Positions 1 to 6,736 of a stretch of DNA of 21,626 nt are shown here, piece after piece. This DNA is from an uncultured Prevotella sp. (lineage in GTDB: Bacteria; Bacteroidota; Bacteroidia; Bacteroidales; Bacteroidaceae), in the NCBI GenBank assembly GCA_905210845.1, contig CAJLYG010000030.1, positions 1 to 21,626 on the forward strand. The letters are read 5' to 3'. The notes beneath the pieces are model-generated. The model ran no database searches. It was not told the origin of the DNA and saw nothing but the letters and a program-made list of their open reading frames with translations. Every line of letters starts with the position of its first letter. The first letter of the stretch is position 1. The translations under genes were made by a program, and so were the position numbers.

Positions 1-1
1 C

Positions 2-1180
2 AACATGACCTGGGGCCACGCCACCAGCCGCGACCTGTTGCACTGGCAATACGAGGGCACACCCGTCAAGCCCGATGCCCTGGGAACCATCTTCAGCGGA
101 TCTGCCGTTGTCGACAGCAACAACACGGCTGGATTCGGCAAGGGCGCCATCGTGGCGATGTACACTTCTGCTGCCGAAAACCAGACCCAGAGCCTCGCTT
201 ACAGCACCGACAGCGGCAATACTTTTTCCAAATACGCCGGCAACCCTGTACTCACTGAAAAAGCACCCGACTTCCGCGACCCGAAGATCATCTGGAATCG
301 TGACACCAAAGAATGGAACCTCATCGTGGCCACAGGACAGAAGATGAACTTCTACACCTCGTCCGACCTGAAGAACTGGAAATACGAGAGCAGTTTCGGC
401 GAGGGCTATGGATGTCACAAAGGCGTGTGGGAATGTCCCGACTTGATTCAGATGGACAACGGCAAATGGGTACTCATCTGCAACATCAATCCCGGCGGTC
501 CCTTTGGCGGTTCGGCCACGCAGTATTTCGTCGGCCAGTGGGATGGCCATAAGTTCATTTGCGAGAGCAAGCCCGAAGTGACCAAATGGATGGACTACGG
601 CAAGGACCACTACGCCACAGTGACATTCAGCCATGCGCCGGACGGGCGGCACGTCGCTCTCGCCTGGATGAGCAACTGGCAGTATGCTGCCGTGGTGCCT
701 ACCATGCAATACCGCTCCGCCAACTCCATCCCGCGCGACCTCGGACTATTCACAGATGGAAGTGAGGATTATATCAGTGTGAAGCCATCGCCGGAAGTCA
801 TGCGGGCGTTTACCAAGAAAGCCACAGGTCTGGGCGAAGCCTGCATGGTGGAGGTAAGCGGTCTGCGCCGCAACGCCACCATCGAGCTCTCCAACGGCAA
901 GGGCGAGCGGGTGGTCATGCGCTATGACGCAGCCGAACAGAGTTTCTCCGTAGACCGCATGAAGAGCGGGCAGACCGACTTCAGTGAAGCCTTCCCCGCA
1001 GTGACCACCGCTCCCACCCATGGCAAGGTGAGCCAGGTGCTTATCTTCATCGACAAGAGCAGCATAGAGGTTTTCGACGCCGACGGCAAGTTTGCCATCA
1101 CCAATCTGGTCTTCCCCACCAAGCCCTACGACAGGTTCCGTGTGAATGGCGGCAAAGGCAGAGTTTGGAAAATGCGCTGA
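2..1180 (+). CDS. GH32 fructan hydrolase (levanase/inulinase/sucrose-6-phosphate hydrolase type), 5' truncated
   Basis: C-terminal part of a glycoside hydrolase family 32 enzyme, which cleaves beta-fructosyl linkages in fructans or sucrose. The frame is open to the left edge (the codon at position 2 encodes Asn), so the ATG at 5 is an internal Met: WGHATSRDLLHW normally lies some tens of residues inside a GH32 protein. Counting from that Met, FSGSAVVD is at 30-37, the RDP motif carrying the transition-state stabilising Asp is at 91-93, and WECPDL carrying the acid/base Glu is at 142-147. A C-terminal beta-sandwich module follows to residue 391, with SSIEVF typical of its end. The N-terminal WMNDPNG block with the nucleophile would lie outside the window. 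Base composition is visibly higher in GC than downstream genes (63% in 841-900 against 38% in 4381-4440). Signal peptide and exact fructan specificity cannot be judged. Confidence 0.93.
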   Translation, partial: NMTWGHATSRDLLHWQYEGTPVKPDALGTIFSGSAVVDSNNTAGFGKGAIVAMYTSAAENQTQSLAYSTDSGNTFSKYAGNPVLTEKAPDFRDPKIIWNRDTKEWNLIVATGQKMNFYTSSDLKNWKYESSFGEGYGCHKGVWECPDLIQMDNGKWVLICNINPGGPFGGSATQYFVGQWDGHKFICESKPEVTKWMDYGKDHYATVTFSHAPDGRHVALAWMSNWQYAAVVPTMQYRSANSIPRDLGLFTDGSEDYISVKPSPEVMRAFTKKATGLGEACMVEVSGLRRNATIELSNGKGERVVMRYDAAEQSFSVDRMKSGQTDFSEAFPAVTTAPTHGKVSQVLIFIDKSSIEVFDADGKFAITNLVFPTKPYDRFRVNGGKGRVWKMR

Positions 1181-1283
1181 CCACACGACTTGCTGAGCTA
1201 TCGGCTCCTTCATTCATAATGTGATAAAAAACATAGGTGTATACATCCTCTATTTTAGAATGTTAAAAACATAGGATATGGAC

Positions 1284-1320
1284 AAAAAAGGGGCATGTCA
1301 CAGATGGACAATGCCCCTTT
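1284..1320. terminator. Bidirectional terminator between the convergent GH32 and GH130 genes
   Basis: A perfect 10-bp stem joins AAAGGGGCAT (1287-1296) to ATGCCCCTTT (1311-1320). It can be extended inward by GTC/GAC (1297-1299 with 1307-1309) around one bulged A. Read on the minus strand the stem is followed by a run of T (complement of 1284-1289), a good intrinsic terminator for the GH130 gene. On the plus strand the T run is only the end of the stem, so termination of GH32 there is less certain. Confidence 0.75.
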
Positions 1321-1352
1321 GAGTCATAGGAAAGCCCGAAGGTCCCTATAGA

Positions 1353-2351
1353 TCAGATAATGCTTGTTTTCTTCGTAAACTCTATAATCTCCGGTATATA
1401 GCCAAAAGCGAGACCGGTTACCGTATCTGCGCATCCATAATAGACAGCTACCCGCCCTGTAGCAGGGTCATGCAGTTCGGCACAGGGGAAGCATACGTTG
1501 GGCACATCGCCCATGCACTCATAAGGTTGCTGGGGCGAAATCAGGTAAGGACCAGAACGATAGATAGGCTTCCAAGGCTGTTCCAGGTCCAGCAAGGCTG
1601 AGCCGAAGCTATAGACATAGCCATTGCAGGAATGCAATACGCCATGATAGAACAGGAGCCATCCCTCTGAAGTCTCAATAGGAACAGGCCCCGCACCGAT
1701 CTTCATGCACTGCCAGGCACTGACCTCAAAAGCTGCCGGAGACATCACATGACGATGACGGCCCCAGTAAACCATGTCAGGCGACTCGCTATAGAAGATA
1801 TCCCCGAAAGGAGTATGCCCTGTGTCACTGGGTCTACTCAGCATGGCAAAATTGCCATTGATCTTCTTAGGGAACAACACGCCATTGCGGTTATAGGGCA
1901 AGAACGCATTTTCCAATTGATGGAAGGTCACAAAATCCTTCGTCCATGCCACGCCAATCGTAGGACCATAATAGCCATTGCACCATGTTACATAATACCG
2001 GTCGTCAATGAAGCAGACACGTGGGTCATAGCCATAGACCCATTTCCCGATCTCATCGTCGTCACACTGGAAGCGGAGAGGCTGCTCATTGATCTTCCAA
2101 TCCACACCGTCTTTGCTGAATCCCACATGGAGAACCATCCTGCGGTTCGTGTCATCGCAACGGAACACGCCTGCATATCCATCCTTAAACGGAACGACTG
2201 CACTGTTGAAGATACTATTGGAAGCTGGCAGCAAGTCGCGCGGGATGATCGGATTCTTACTGCATCTCCACATCACTTTGTTGCAATCTGCCGGTCGCTC
2301 TTCCCAAGGCATGTTGGGCAGAGGCTGACCCTGAATTTTAATTTCTGACAT
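1353..2351 (-). CDS. GH130 family beta-mannoside phosphorylase (or hydrolase)
   Basis: Glycoside hydrolase family 130 enzyme, 332 aa, no signal peptide, so cytoplasmic. GH130 phosphorylases split beta-mannosides with phosphate, releasing mannose 1-phosphate. YDPRV (108-112) carries the expected catalytic Asp (D109). RNGVLFP (from 155), MLSRPSD (~170-176), WQCMKIG (213-219), YHGV (235-238) and YYGCADT (from 304) are family blocks. R155, N156, K217 and H236 are basic or polar residues I would expect at the phosphate site, which favours a phosphorylase. Length fits the short GH130_2-like enzymes (Bacteroides Man-beta-1,4-GlcNAc phosphorylase, beta-1,4-mannooligosaccharide phosphorylase) better than the ~390 aa mannosylglucose phosphorylases. 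I chose the ATG at 2351 over a TTG three codons upstream. It is transcribed divergently from the ROK regulator next door, a likely controller. The acceptor sugar cannot be fixed from sequence. Confidence 0.88.
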   Translation of the reverse strand: MSEIKIQGQPLPNMPWEERPADCNKVMWRCSKNPIIPRDLLPASNSIFNSAVVPFKDGYAGVFRCDDTNRRMVLHVGFSKDGVDWKINEQPLRFQCDDDEIGKWVYGYDPRVCFIDDRYYVTWCNGYYGPTIGVAWTKDFVTFHQLENAFLPYNRNGVLFPKKINGNFAMLSRPSDTGHTPFGDIFYSESPDMVYWGRHRHVMSPAAFEVSAWQCMKIGAGPVPIETSEGWLLFYHGVLHSCNGYVYSFGSALLDLEQPWKPIYRSGPYLISPQQPYECMGDVPNVCFPCAELHDPATGRVAVYYGCADTVTGLAFGYIPEIIEFTKKTSII

Positions 2352-2432
2352 TTTATCCAAGATTTAATATGTATAATACACGTTTCTACTGATCATGACT
2401 GCCGGCAACTGTATCTACCGGGCATCAGACTG

Positions 2433-2440
2433 CAAATATA
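2433..2440 (-). promoter_or_regulatory. Predicted promoter -7 element of GH130
   Basis: The minus strand reads TATATTTG, a perfect TAnnTTTG, about 80 bp upstream of the GH130 ATG. No good -33 TTTG is visible at 19-20 bp, so strength may depend on an activator. The resulting 5' leader of about 75 nt contains the small palindrome TGCCGGCA (2400-2407). Confidence 0.55.
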
Positions 2441-2596
2441 ATAAAATTAGAAAGGAAATCTATCAGGAAACCATAAAATTAATCTAAAAGCCCCGAAATA
2501 ATCCACTCAGACCGTTCTTAATTATTTAATAAATTCGGTTGTTTCCCGATGAATTTTAAATAAATCTAAATATTTTAAGAAAAATAAGCCGAAATA

Positions 2597-2627
2597 TTTT
2601 CTAATCGAAGAAAAATAGTTATCTTTA
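2597..2627 (+). promoter_or_regulatory. Predicted promoter of the ROK regulator gene
   Basis: TATCTTTA (2620-2627) differs by one base from TAnnTTTG; a TTTT (2597-2600) sits 19 bp upstream in the -33 position. The surrounding 2500-2610 DNA is very AT-rich with two copies of AAATATTTT (2568-2576 and 2592-2600), a possible site of autoregulation by the ROK protein. Confidence 0.45.
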
Positions 2628-2648
2628 CAGCCCAAACCGATAAAAAAT

Positions 2649-3854
2649 ATGAAGACCCTCTACAACGCTTTTACGATCGATGGTGAGAACAAGAGCCAAC
2701 TGGTGAAAAGCCAGATCCTCAGATACTACATCAACAATGGCAGTACCACCATTACCGATCTTTCCAAAGAGCTAAACCTAAGCATACCAACAACGACGAA
2801 GTTGGTAAACGAAATGTGCAAGGCAGGATTCGTCAAGGAGTATGGTAAACTAGACACGAACGAAGGTCGCAGGCCCAATCTCTATGGCGTCAATCCAGAC
2901 TCAGGCTATTTCGTAGGTGTTGACATCAAGCACAACAGCCTGGATTTAGGGCTCATGAACTTCCAAGGGAAGATGGTAAGCCTTTCTGCCAATGAGCCAT
3001 ACTGCTTTGAGAACACGCCAGAAGCATTAGACGACTTATGCAACCATGTCATACAATTCATTGGCAAGCAGAAAGTGAAGAAGGACAAGATCCTCTGCGT
3101 CAACATGAATATCTCAGGACGGGTTGACCCGAAGACAGGATATAGCCATTCCATCTTCAATTTCACTGAATCGCCTTTAGCCGAGGTGCTCACCCAGAAA
3201 GTAGGATTCCCCGTACATGTCGACAACGACTCCAGGGCGATGGCATACGGAGAATACATGGCAGGATGCGAAGAAAAGGAAAAGAACGTGATCTTTATCA
3301 ATGTCAGCTGGGGACTGGGGATGGGTCTTATCATCAATGGCCAACTATATGGGGGCAAGTCTGGATTTGCTGGAGAGATCGGACATATCCACACTTTCAA
3401 CAATGAGATCCTCTGCCACTGCGGGAAGAAGGGTTGCTTAGAGACTGAAGTATCGGGCATTGCCTTCCATCGCATCGTAAAAGAAAGGATCGCTAATGGC
3501 GAGACATCCATCCTGATCAAGAAGTTCAAGGATAAGGACTACACCTTGGACGACCTCATCGAAGCCACCAACGAAGAAGACGTGCTCTGCATCGATACAA
3601 TCGAGGAGATTGGGACAAAGTTAGGAGAGTCGTTGGCAAGCTTGGTTAACATCTTCAACCCCGACGTCGTCATCATCGGCGGTGTCATGTCATTGACCGG
3701 GGACTACCTGCTTCAGCCTGTCAAGACCGCCATGCGGAAATACTCCCTGAACTTAGTGATGAAGGATACCAAAGTTTGCCTGTCCAAGTTGAGGGAGAAA
3801 GCTGGCGTAATAGGTGCCTGCATGTTGGCAAGAAACCACGTTTTTGAAAAATAG
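2649..3854 (+). CDS. ROK-family transcriptional regulator (NagC/Mlc/XylR type)
   Basis: Sugar-responsive DNA-binding regulator, 401 aa, of usual length for the ROK repressors. Residues ~19-63 form a winged helix-turn-helix (QILRYYINNGSTTITDLSKE, then TTTKLVNEM as recognition helix). The ROK sugar-kinase fold follows from ~85. EIGHIH (243-248) and CHCGKKGC (256-263) are the ROK sugar-contact and zinc-binding motifs. The Asp-rich loop VDNDSRAMA (191-199) keeps the Asp used as base in ROK kinases, but the N-terminal phosphate-binding loop reads VDIKHNS (91-97) instead of the kinase DxGGT, so it should bind sugar without phosphorylating it. It lies between the divergent GH130 gene and the co-directional AGE epimerase, so it probably controls both. 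The effector may be an amino sugar or mannose derivative; this is inferred from neighbours only. Confidence 0.93.
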   Translation: MKTLYNAFTIDGENKSQLVKSQILRYYINNGSTTITDLSKELNLSIPTTTKLVNEMCKAGFVKEYGKLDTNEGRRPNLYGVNPDSGYFVGVDIKHNSLDLGLMNFQGKMVSLSANEPYCFENTPEALDDLCNHVIQFIGKQKVKKDKILCVNMNISGRVDPKTGYSHSIFNFTESPLAEVLTQKVGFPVHVDNDSRAMAYGEYMAGCEEKEKNVIFINVSWGLGMGLIINGQLYGGKSGFAGEIGHIHTFNNEILCHCGKKGCLETEVSGIAFHRIVKERIANGETSILIKKFKDKDYTLDDLIEATNEEDVLCIDTIEEIGTKLGESLASLVNIFNPDVVIIGGVMSLTGDYLLQPVKTAMRKYSLNLVMKDTKVCLSKLREKAGVIGACMLARNHVFEK

Positions 3855-3960
3855 CCCTCATCTCTTCTATGTTCACACATCCGCTGCCCTCGTTCGAGGA
3901 CAAGCGGATGTCCAATGTTCAAGCAGACTCAACGACATGCCATGAGGGTTTAAGGGAACC
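3855..3960 (+). other. Structured intergenic segment after the ROK gene
   Basis: The ROK-AGE gap (3855-4195, 341 bp) has no gene. Directly after the ROK stop, three nested inverted repeats occur: CCCTCAT (3855-3861) with ATGAGGG (3942-3948); ACATCCGCT (3877-3885) with AGCGGATGT (3903-3911), 9 bp perfect; and CCTC (3888-3891) with GAGG (3896-3899) closing a GTTC loop. A further GGGTT/AACCC pair occupies ~3946-3961. It may be the end structure of the ROK transcript, although no long T run follows immediately; T stretches appear only at 3982-3997. The remainder of the gap is AT-rich and holds the AGE promoter and leader. Confidence 0.5.
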
Positions 3961-4039
3961 CATAGATGCCCCTTTCCACGATTTTTCAACTCTTTTTAGG
4001 TTTAGAAAGTAGTTTTAAGATAAATTTCCCAATATTTTC

Positions 4040-4070
4040 TTGGAACCTATTAAAATAAATGTTACTTTTG
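4040..4070 (+). promoter_or_regulatory. Predicted promoter of the AGE epimerase gene
   Basis: TACTTTTG (4063-4070) is a perfect -7 element, with TTG (4040-4042) 20 bp upstream as -33. An imperfect inverted repeat, TTCCCAA (4026-4032) and TTGGAA (4040-4045), straddles the -33 box and could be an operator for the adjacent ROK protein. The predicted leader is about 120 nt and AT-rich, unusually long for this window. Confidence 0.65.
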
Positions 4071-4195
4071 CATCAGACCCAATAAAATAATTAACAAACT
4101 AAAGACGGTTATATAAAAGACAGAAATGAATCGTCTAAAGTAAAATCAATTTTAGCATAATCAAGCTTTAAGAATAATAACGAAAAGATATTAAT

Positions 4196-5380
4196 ATGAA
4201 TAAGATTCAATACTTTGAGACCTGGGCAGCGTCTTATCGGAAAGACCTCACTCAGAACATCATGCCTTTTTGGATGAAGCATGGTTGGGATCAAGTCCAT
4301 GGAGGTGTCTATACTTGCGTTGATCGAGACGGCTCTCTGATGGATACAACCAAATCGGTTTGGTTCCAAGGGCGATTCGCCTTTGTTTGTGCATTCGCAT
4401 ATAATAATGTAGAGCACAATGAAGAATGGCTCAAGGCAGCCAAGAGTACACTCGACTTCATCGAGAAATACTGTTTTGATGAAGATGGTCACATGTATTT
4501 TTCCATTACTGACGACGGGCGTCCCTTGCGGAAGCGCCGCTATGTGTTCTCAGAAACCTTCGCTGCCATTGCCATGTCGGAATATGCACTGGCAACAGGT
4601 GACATGAGCTATGCCAAGAAGGCGATCAAAGTATTTGAGGACACACAAAGGTTTTTGACCACGCCTGGATTCTTGGAGCCGAAGTTTGAGCCAACAGTCC
4701 AGTTACAGAGCCATTCTATCATCATGATCCTGATCAACGTGGGATCGCGGATCCGTGCGGTCATCAACGACCCGAAGCTGACAGAACAGATTGACGACTC
4801 TATTTCCAAGCTTAAGAAATACTTCATCCATCCTGAATTCAAATGCCTGTTAGAAAGCGTGGGCATGAACGGGGAATTTATCGACACCAACATGACAAGG
4901 ACCATCAATCCCGGACATTGCATTGAGACCTCATGGTTTATCATGGAGGAATCCCGTCTGCGCGGATGGGATAAAGAACTGTTAGACATGGCACTGCAGA
5001 TCTTCAACTGGTCATGGGACTGGGGATGGGACAAGCAGTATGGAGGGATCATCAACTTCCGCGACTGCAAGAACTTACCCCCACAGGACTATTCACAAGA
5101 CATGAAATTCTGGTGGCCACAATGCGAGGCGATCATTGCTTCCCTTTATGCCTATTTAGCTACAGGTGATGACGAATACCTGTACCGCCATCAGAAAATT
5201 AGCGAATGGACCTATGCCCATTTCCCTGATGCGCAATATGGAGAATGGTACGGCTACTTGCACCGCGATGGAACAGTAGCGCAGCCTGCAAAGGGCAACT
5301 TATTTAAGGGACCGTTCCACATCCCCAGAATGATGACGAAGTCATACACGCTTTGCAAGGACATCCTTGAGAAATTATAA
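4196..5380 (+). CDS. AGE-family epimerase, N-acylglucosamine 2-epimerase (renin-binding protein) type
   Basis: Sugar 2-epimerase with an (alpha/alpha)6-barrel, 394 aa, cytoplasmic. The family interconverts ManNAc and GlcNAc, or cellobiose/mannobiose at the reducing end. SVWFQGR (54-60) supplies the conserved Arg. PGHCIETSW (239-247) gives H241 and E244, KFWWPQCEA (304-312) is the RnBP-type signature, and GPFHIPR (372-378) gives the second catalytic His, H375. The K-x-WWPxxEA and GPFHxPR blocks point to the N-acylglucosamine 2-epimerase branch more than to cellobiose 2-epimerases. The gene has its own promoter, follows the ROK gene on the same strand, and is terminated by a strong hairpin at 5386-5429. 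Likely role: converting ManNAc from imported glycans to GlcNAc for amino-sugar catabolism. A mannobiose epimerase working with GH130 is the alternative. Confidence 0.88.
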   Translation: MNKIQYFETWAASYRKDLTQNIMPFWMKHGWDQVHGGVYTCVDRDGSLMDTTKSVWFQGRFAFVCAFAYNNVEHNEEWLKAAKSTLDFIEKYCFDEDGHMYFSITDDGRPLRKRRYVFSETFAAIAMSEYALATGDMSYAKKAIKVFEDTQRFLTTPGFLEPKFEPTVQLQSHSIIMILINVGSRIRAVINDPKLTEQIDDSISKLKKYFIHPEFKCLLESVGMNGEFIDTNMTRTINPGHCIETSWFIMEESRLRGWDKELLDMALQIFNWSWDWGWDKQYGGIINFRDCKNLPPQDYSQDMKFWWPQCEAIIASLYAYLATGDDEYLYRHQKISEWTYAHFPDAQYGEWYGYLHRDGTVAQPAKGNLFKGPFHIPRMMTKSYTLCKDILEKL

Positions 5381-5385
5381 AATCA

Positions 5386-5434
5386 AAGGAAGGTAAGACA
5401 AGAGGCAAAAATCCTGTCTTACCTTCTTTCTTTT
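5386..5434. terminator. Bidirectional terminator shared by AGE and the GH109-like gene
   Basis: A 15-bp stem with one G-U pair joins 5386-5400 to 5415-5429 around a 14-nt loop, followed on the plus strand by TTTCTTTT. The right arm contains the stop codon of the minus-strand GH109-like gene (5419-5421), so the last codons of that gene lie inside the hairpin. On the minus strand the sequence after the stem is also T-rich. Confidence 0.8.
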
Positions 5435-6633
5435 CTACGTAGGAAATCCGGAATTTCCACTGGGGCTGATCCATTCTCTATCGACAGTGCTGTCAATGGA
5501 GCCAAGGAACACCACTCCGCCAAGTCATAGACATCCATATCCAAGGGCTTGCCCCGCAAAAGGCAATCAACAAGCCTGTAATCCATGATATAGGAAATAC
5601 CACCCCGATCATCATACTGTGCCGCCTCATGTCGCAAGGACTTGATATCATCAGGCAGATATTTGTCCAAGAGATCCTTGCATTCTGCTTCATCCATGGA
5701 TTGATGCCCAAAGCACAGTTCTTCCTTCGGGTATTTATTCGCATACCCTTTCGTTCCGACAATCTGGTATTGCCGACTATAAGGTCGAGGGGTCATCACA
5801 TCATGCTGGATCAGGATCGTCCTCCCCTTCTTGGTACGAATCAACGTTGAGGTCTGGTCACCATTTTTAAAGTCGCGCATAAGGTCTCCCGTCACCTGCC
5901 TCATCTTCTGTCGACCATTCATAGAGATTGTATCCATAGACACAAGATAATCCAACGCATCTGAGCGATGGATATCCAAGACCTGGCAGGCTGGTCCCAT
6001 ACCATGGGTAGGATAGACATCGCCACGATGGCTCTGATTATAATCGAGCCGCCATTGACTCCACTTATCATCCAAGTCATGGAAATACGCGCCCTCAGCA
6101 TGGAGGACATCCCCAAACAGACCCTGCCTAACCATATTCAGTGTTGCCTGCTCGAAATAATCATAGCAGCAATTCTCAAGCATGATGCAATGCCGCCTGG
6201 TTCTTTCTGCAGTATCCACCAAAAGCCAGATATCCTCTAAGGTAAGAGCCGCCGGAACCTCCACTGCCACATGTTTCCCATGCTCCATGGCGCACAAGGC
6301 AATAGGGACATGGTGCAGCCAATCTGTGCAGATATATATCAAATCCAAGTTTTCCTCTTGGCACATCTGCTCAAAAGATTCAAAGGAACGAACCTTGTCA
6401 TGACCATTGTCCAAGAGAACTTGCTGAGCCTGATGGAGATGATCCGCATTAATATCACAGATCGCCCCTATGCATGCATGGGGAATATGGCACCAACGCA
6501 TCAGGGCAGACTGCCCTCTAAGACCAAGACCAACGAAGCCCACGCAAACTGTATCCATAGGCGGAACAGCAAGGGATAAGACATCCTGCTGCCCCGACCG
6601 ACGTTCTGGAACTATGGTCTGCATGGGCTTCAT
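5419..6633 (-). CDS. Gfo/Idh/MocA-fold protein, GH109-like (alpha-N-acetylgalactosaminidase family)
   Basis: NAD-binding protein of 404 aa with the glucose-fructose oxidoreductase fold. The Rossmann motif is GFVGLGLRG (32-40) with D60 ending the second strand. Where dehydrogenases of this fold have EKP with a catalytic Lys, this protein has EVPAA (125-129), as in GH109. MLENCCYD (151-158), GAYFHDL (181-187) and DVYPTHGMGP (205-214) are also GH109 hallmarks; that family cleaves alpha-N-acetylgalactosaminides through a redox NAD-dependent mechanism. The N-terminus (MKPMQTIVPERRSGQQD) lacks a hydrophobic signal segment, whereas many Bacteroidetes GH109 proteins are exported, so this one should be cytoplasmic. 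It converges on the AGE gene and shares a terminator with it. The start follows its promoter by only ~10 nt; Met-4 or Met-26 are possible alternatives. A dehydrogenase role remains possible. Confidence 0.8.
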   Translation of the reverse strand: MKPMQTIVPERRSGQQDVLSLAVPPMDTVCVGFVGLGLRGQSALMRWCHIPHACIGAICDINADHLHQAQQVLLDNGHDKVRSFESFEQMCQEENLDLIYICTDWLHHVPIALCAMEHGKHVAVEVPAALTLEDIWLLVDTAERTRRHCIMLENCCYDYFEQATLNMVRQGLFGDVLHAEGAYFHDLDDKWSQWRLDYNQSHRGDVYPTHGMGPACQVLDIHRSDALDYLVSMDTISMNGRQKMRQVTGDLMRDFKNGDQTSTLIRTKKGRTILIQHDVMTPRPYSRQYQIVGTKGYANKYPKEELCFGHQSMDEAECKDLLDKYLPDDIKSLRHEAAQYDDRGGISYIMDYRLVDCLLRGKPLDMDVYDLAEWCSLAPLTALSIENGSAPVEIPDFLRRKERR

Positions 6634-6642
6634 ATTACTCTA

Positions 6643-6674
6643 CAAAGGTAATCAATTCATCAATATCTGCCAAA
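6643..6674 (-). promoter_or_regulatory. Predicted promoter of the GH109-like gene
   Basis: On the minus strand TTTG (6671-6674) is followed after 20 bp by TACCTTTG (6643-6650), a perfect pair. The -7 element ends 9 nt before the ATG at 6633, so the predicted transcript has a leader of only about 5 nt. Confidence 0.75.
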
Positions 6675-6678
6675 CATA

Positions 6679-6710
6679 TTTGGTTCTTTACCTTATTTTT
6701 TATAATTTTG
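6679..6710 (+). promoter_or_regulatory. Predicted promoter of the RluA-family gene
   Basis: TTTG (6679-6682), 20-bp spacer, TAATTTTG (6703-6710): a perfect match. It excludes translation starts upstream of 6710 for the RluA gene. Its -33 box is only 4 bp from the -33 box of the divergent GH109-like promoter; together they form the near-palindrome CAAACATATTTG (6671-6682). Confidence 0.8.
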
Positions 6711-6736
6711 ACGCTCATAAAATAACAGCTGATCGT

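Noticed and set aside
746..1213. 155-codon minus-strand open frame under GH32
   Set aside because: It is antisense to clear GH32 coding sequence, with no recognisable family and no promoter; such frames are common in GC-rich coding DNA.
1227..1275. Direct repeat AAAAACATAGG (1227-1237 and 1265-1275)
   Set aside because: Only 11 bp, two copies, AT-rich; no insertion or att-like structure around it.
1353..5380. Classical mannobiose 2-epimerase/mannosylglucose phosphorylase pathway
   Set aside because: GH130 is too short and lacks the N-terminal part of the ~390 aa enzymes, and AGE carries the K-x-WWPxxEA block of N-acylglucosamine 2-epimerases. I keep it only as an alternative.
6470..6736. 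Upstream extension of the RluA reading frame by 89 codons
   Set aside because: It is antisense to the 5' end of the GH109-like gene and runs through a perfect promoter at 6679-6710; the translated extension shows no family similarity.
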